Positions 4,685-6,629 of a DNA stretch of 6,629 bases are shown in pieces (position 1 is the stretch's first letter; every line of letters begins with the position of its first letter). The notes beneath the pieces are model-generated. The model was not told the origin of the DNA. It searched no databases and saw only the letters and a list, made by a program, of their open reading frames with translations. This stretch comes from an uncultured Campylobacter sp. (GTDB lineage Bacteria > Campylobacterota > Campylobacteria > Campylobacterales > Campylobacteraceae): the NCBI RefSeq assembly GCF_938031315.1, contig NZ_CALHHT010000237.1, positions 1 to 6,629 of the forward strand. The letters run 5' to 3'. The position numbers and the translations under genes are program-made.

Positions 4685-6629
4685 TTACATCAAATAGATC
4701 ACCGGCACGATGGTCGGATATTTTTTGATCTTTCTAAAGATGTGCTTTCGCACGGCCTGGCGAATCTTGCCCTCCAGCGCCCAGTGATCGAGCAAAAACT
4801 CATCTTTTAAATTTGCCAAAAACTGCTCGATGATGCCCTGCATCTCTTTGGTAAAGTGCGCCGTTTGGTTCTCGGCGACGAGCCCATAGGTAATTACGCG
4901 CGTCTGAATGAGCCTCTTTTCGTTTTTGTCGATCTGCGCGATGATGACTGCGACGCCCGCATCGGCTAAATTTTGACGGTGCTTGACTATCTCGTCGGAT
5001 ATCTGCTTGTTGATCTGATTATCGATGAAGACTTTGCCCGTCTTGACGGTCTTGACGCGCTTTAGATATTTTTCGCAAACCTCCATCTGATCGCCGTCGT
5101 TCATCAGATAGATATTTTTCTCCTCTATGCCGCACTCCATCGCAGTCTCTTTGTGTTTTACGATGTGGTTGTATTCGCCGTGCACGGGTAGGAAAAATTT
5201 CGGCTTTATCAGGCGCAGCATGAGCTTTTGCTCCTCGATCGAGGCATGCCCGCTTACGTGTATCTCGCTAAAATCCTGATACGCGACCTTTGCGCCGCTT
5301 TTTAGCAGGTAATTAAGCACGGTCGAGACGCTGCTTTCGTTGCCGGGGATCGCCTTGGCGCTGATGATTACCTGATCGGTGGATTTGATCTTAATGTATT
5401 TGTGCTCGTCCGTCGCCATGCGATACAGCGCGCTCATCGTCTCGCCCTGCGAGCCGGTAGTAACGATTAAAACTTCATTATCTGGATATTTGGAAACCTG
5501 ATCGGCATCGACGAAGATTTTTTTGTCTAAATTTACGTAGCCAAGCTCCATCGCGGTAAATAAATTCCGCTCCATGCTTCGTCCGATGACGCAGACCTTG
5601 CGGCCGTATTTTACGCCGCGCTCAATAGCCTGATAAACGCGGTGGATGTTTGAGCTGAAGGTGCTCATTATCACACGCCCCTTACAGCTCGAAAATATTG
5701 TATCAAAGGTCTTGCCTACCGAGCTTTCGGACTTCGTGATCCCCTCTTTGTGCGAGTTTGTGCTATCGCTCATCAAAAGCATAACGCCGTGATCGCCGTA
5801 ATACGCAAGGCGGTTCAGATCGGTCGGGTAGCCGTCGATCGGCGTATGATCGATCTTAAAATCGCCCGTGTGGATGATCGTGCCCGCCTTAGTCGTGATC
5901 GCAAGCGCGCTTGCATCGATAATCGAGTGTGTTATATGGATAAACTCGACCTCAAAATCGCCGATCTGATAAAGCTGGCGCTTCTGCACGGGACGAAAGT
6001 AGCTGCGCTCGGCTTTAAGGCCGTGCTCTTCAAATTTATTGCTTATCATCCCTAAAGGAAGCGGTGTAGCGTAGATCGGGAATTGAAATTCTTTGAAAAA
6101 ATATGGCATCGCGCCGATGTGATCCTCATGCGCGTGGGTAATGAGGATGCCCTTGATCTTATTTTTTATCTTGCGGACATAATCAAAATCGGGGATCAAA
6201 ATATCGACCCCAAGCATGCTCTCCTCGGGAAAGCTCATGCCTACGTCTACGATGATCGCGCTCGTGTTGGTCTCAAACACGGTCATATTCGCGCCGATCT
6301 CGCCCAGTCCGCCAAGCGGCGTGATACGCACCGTCTCATCGCTGCGATTAGCGTCTTTAAGCGGGTGCAGGCGCTCCTCGTGGATCAGCTTGTTTTGCGC
6401 GATCGCATCGTCCATCGCCTTTTGCCACGGCTCGTTGCCAGTAAGACTTTTTGGCATATTTGAGCGCTTTTTATGCTTTTTCTTTTTCTGAACGTCTGAA
6501 TAGCTGTCATCTGAGGCGCTAGAATTTGCGCCTTTTGCGTTATTACCGCCCGATTTTGCGGCGCCGTTTAAATTTACGCCATTGCCGCCCGCACCGTTTG
6601 AATGCGGGGCGTTTAAACCGCCATTTGAC
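4685..6629 (-). CDS. rnj: Ribonuclease J (5' partial)
   Basis: RNase J is a zinc-dependent metallo-beta-lactamase/beta-CASP nuclease with 5'-to-3' exonuclease and endonuclease activity on mRNA and rRNA precursors; in Campylobacterota it replaces RNase E as the main decay enzyme. Numbering from the Met at 6457, the metal-binding motif HAHEDH is at 108-113, HSIIDA starts at His177, and HTGDFK holds the ligand Asp199. The beta-CASP part contains SGHAS (402-406), LPVHGEYNH follows at 423-431, and a C-terminal domain runs to residue 590. The start is outside the window. Upstream of 6457 the same frame stays open to the edge for 57 more codons without ATG, GTG or TTG. It encodes a low-complexity tail (10 Asn, 10 Gly, 9 Ser, 7 Ala) and a basic cluster, QKKKKHKKR. 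H. pylori RNase J has a comparable long tail (about 690 residues in total). The gene before it, off the edge, may be rsmA/ksgA by analogy. Confidence 0.95.
   Translation of the reverse strand, partial: SNGGLNAPHSNGAGGNGVNLNGAAKSGGNNAKGANSSASDDSYSDVQKKKKHKKRSNMPKSLTGNEPWQKAMDDAIAQNKLIHEERLHPLKDANRSDETVRITPLGGLGEIGANMTVFETNTSAIIVDVGMSFPEESMLGVDILIPDFDYVRKIKNKIKGILITHAHEDHIGAMPYFFKEFQFPIYATPLPLGMISNKFEEHGLKAERSYFRPVQKRQLYQIGDFEVEFIHITHSIIDASALAITTKAGTIIHTGDFKIDHTPIDGYPTDLNRLAYYGDHGVMLLMSDSTNSHKEGITKSESSVGKTFDTIFSSCKGRVIMSTFSSNIHRVYQAIERGVKYGRKVCVIGRSMERNLFTAMELGYVNLDKKIFVDADQVSKYPDNEVLIVTTGSQGETMSALYRMATDEHKYIKIKSTDQVIISAKAIPGNESSVSTVLNYLLKSGAKVAYQDFSEIHVSGHASIEEQKLMLRLIKPKFFLPVHGEYNHIVKHKETAMECGIEEKNIYLMNDGDQMEVCEKYLKRVKTVKTGKVFIDNQINKQISDEIVKHRQNLADAGVAVIIAQIDKNEKRLIQTRVITYGLVAENQTAHFTKEMQGIIEQFLANLKDEFLLDHWALEGKIRQAVRKHIFRKIKKYPTIVPVIYLM

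Noticed and set aside
5750..6463. Two long + strand open frames (5750-6055 and 6083-6463)
   Set aside because: They lie antisense to the conserved RNase J catalytic region and have no recognisable domains or ribosome sites. They are explained by codon bias of the real gene.

Overview
This window reads as ordinary chromosomal DNA of a Campylobacter-type bacterium (Campylobacterota). The evidence is the gene set (an RNase J with a long N-terminal tail, a KdsD/KpsF isomerase, an RluB-type pseudouridine synthase and a YbaK deacylase). The AAATTT-rich composition, inside genes and especially between them, supports it. The relatively GC-rich codon use fits the oral/gut species (such as gracilis, rectus, showae or curvus) better than C. 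jejuni, but the species is inference. I see no phage genes, insertion sequences, CRISPR array or integrase.

Layout. The left end (1-871, + strand) is the C-terminal part of a TonB-dependent outer-membrane receptor whose plug and first strands lie outside the window. A strong imperfect hairpin follows its stop. An elongator-type tRNA-Met(CAU) lies at 1056-1132 on the - strand, with a consensus TATAAT box just upstream. Diverging from it is a single lemA-family gene (1201-1764, +) without the membrane-protein partner often found beside lemA; a 34-base palindrome follows its stop. A gene-free stretch (1765-2126) separates lemA from the convergent - strand genes.

The right two thirds are all on the - strand. 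Transcription runs from rnj (RNase J, entering from beyond the right edge) across a 336-base gap to kdsD, rluB and ybaK. The last three are tightly packed: kdsD and rluB share one base in TAATG, and rluB and ybaK are 15 bases apart, each intact. They look like one operon mixing lipopolysaccharide Kdo supply (KdsD) with translation quality (23S rRNA pseudouridylation, Cys-tRNA(Pro) proofreading). RNase J adds RNA turnover upstream, but a 20-base perfect palindrome touching its stop codon suggests a transcript end or processing point before kdsD.

Points to note. The RNase J frame stays open to the window edge, so the first in-window Met at 6457 is almost certainly not its true start. The rnj-kdsD gap holds a tandem imperfect 33-base repeat inside a short open frame. 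AAATTT is strongly over-represented. I found no convincing new multi-gene system; the unusual signals are in the intergenic DNA and the RNase J tail.
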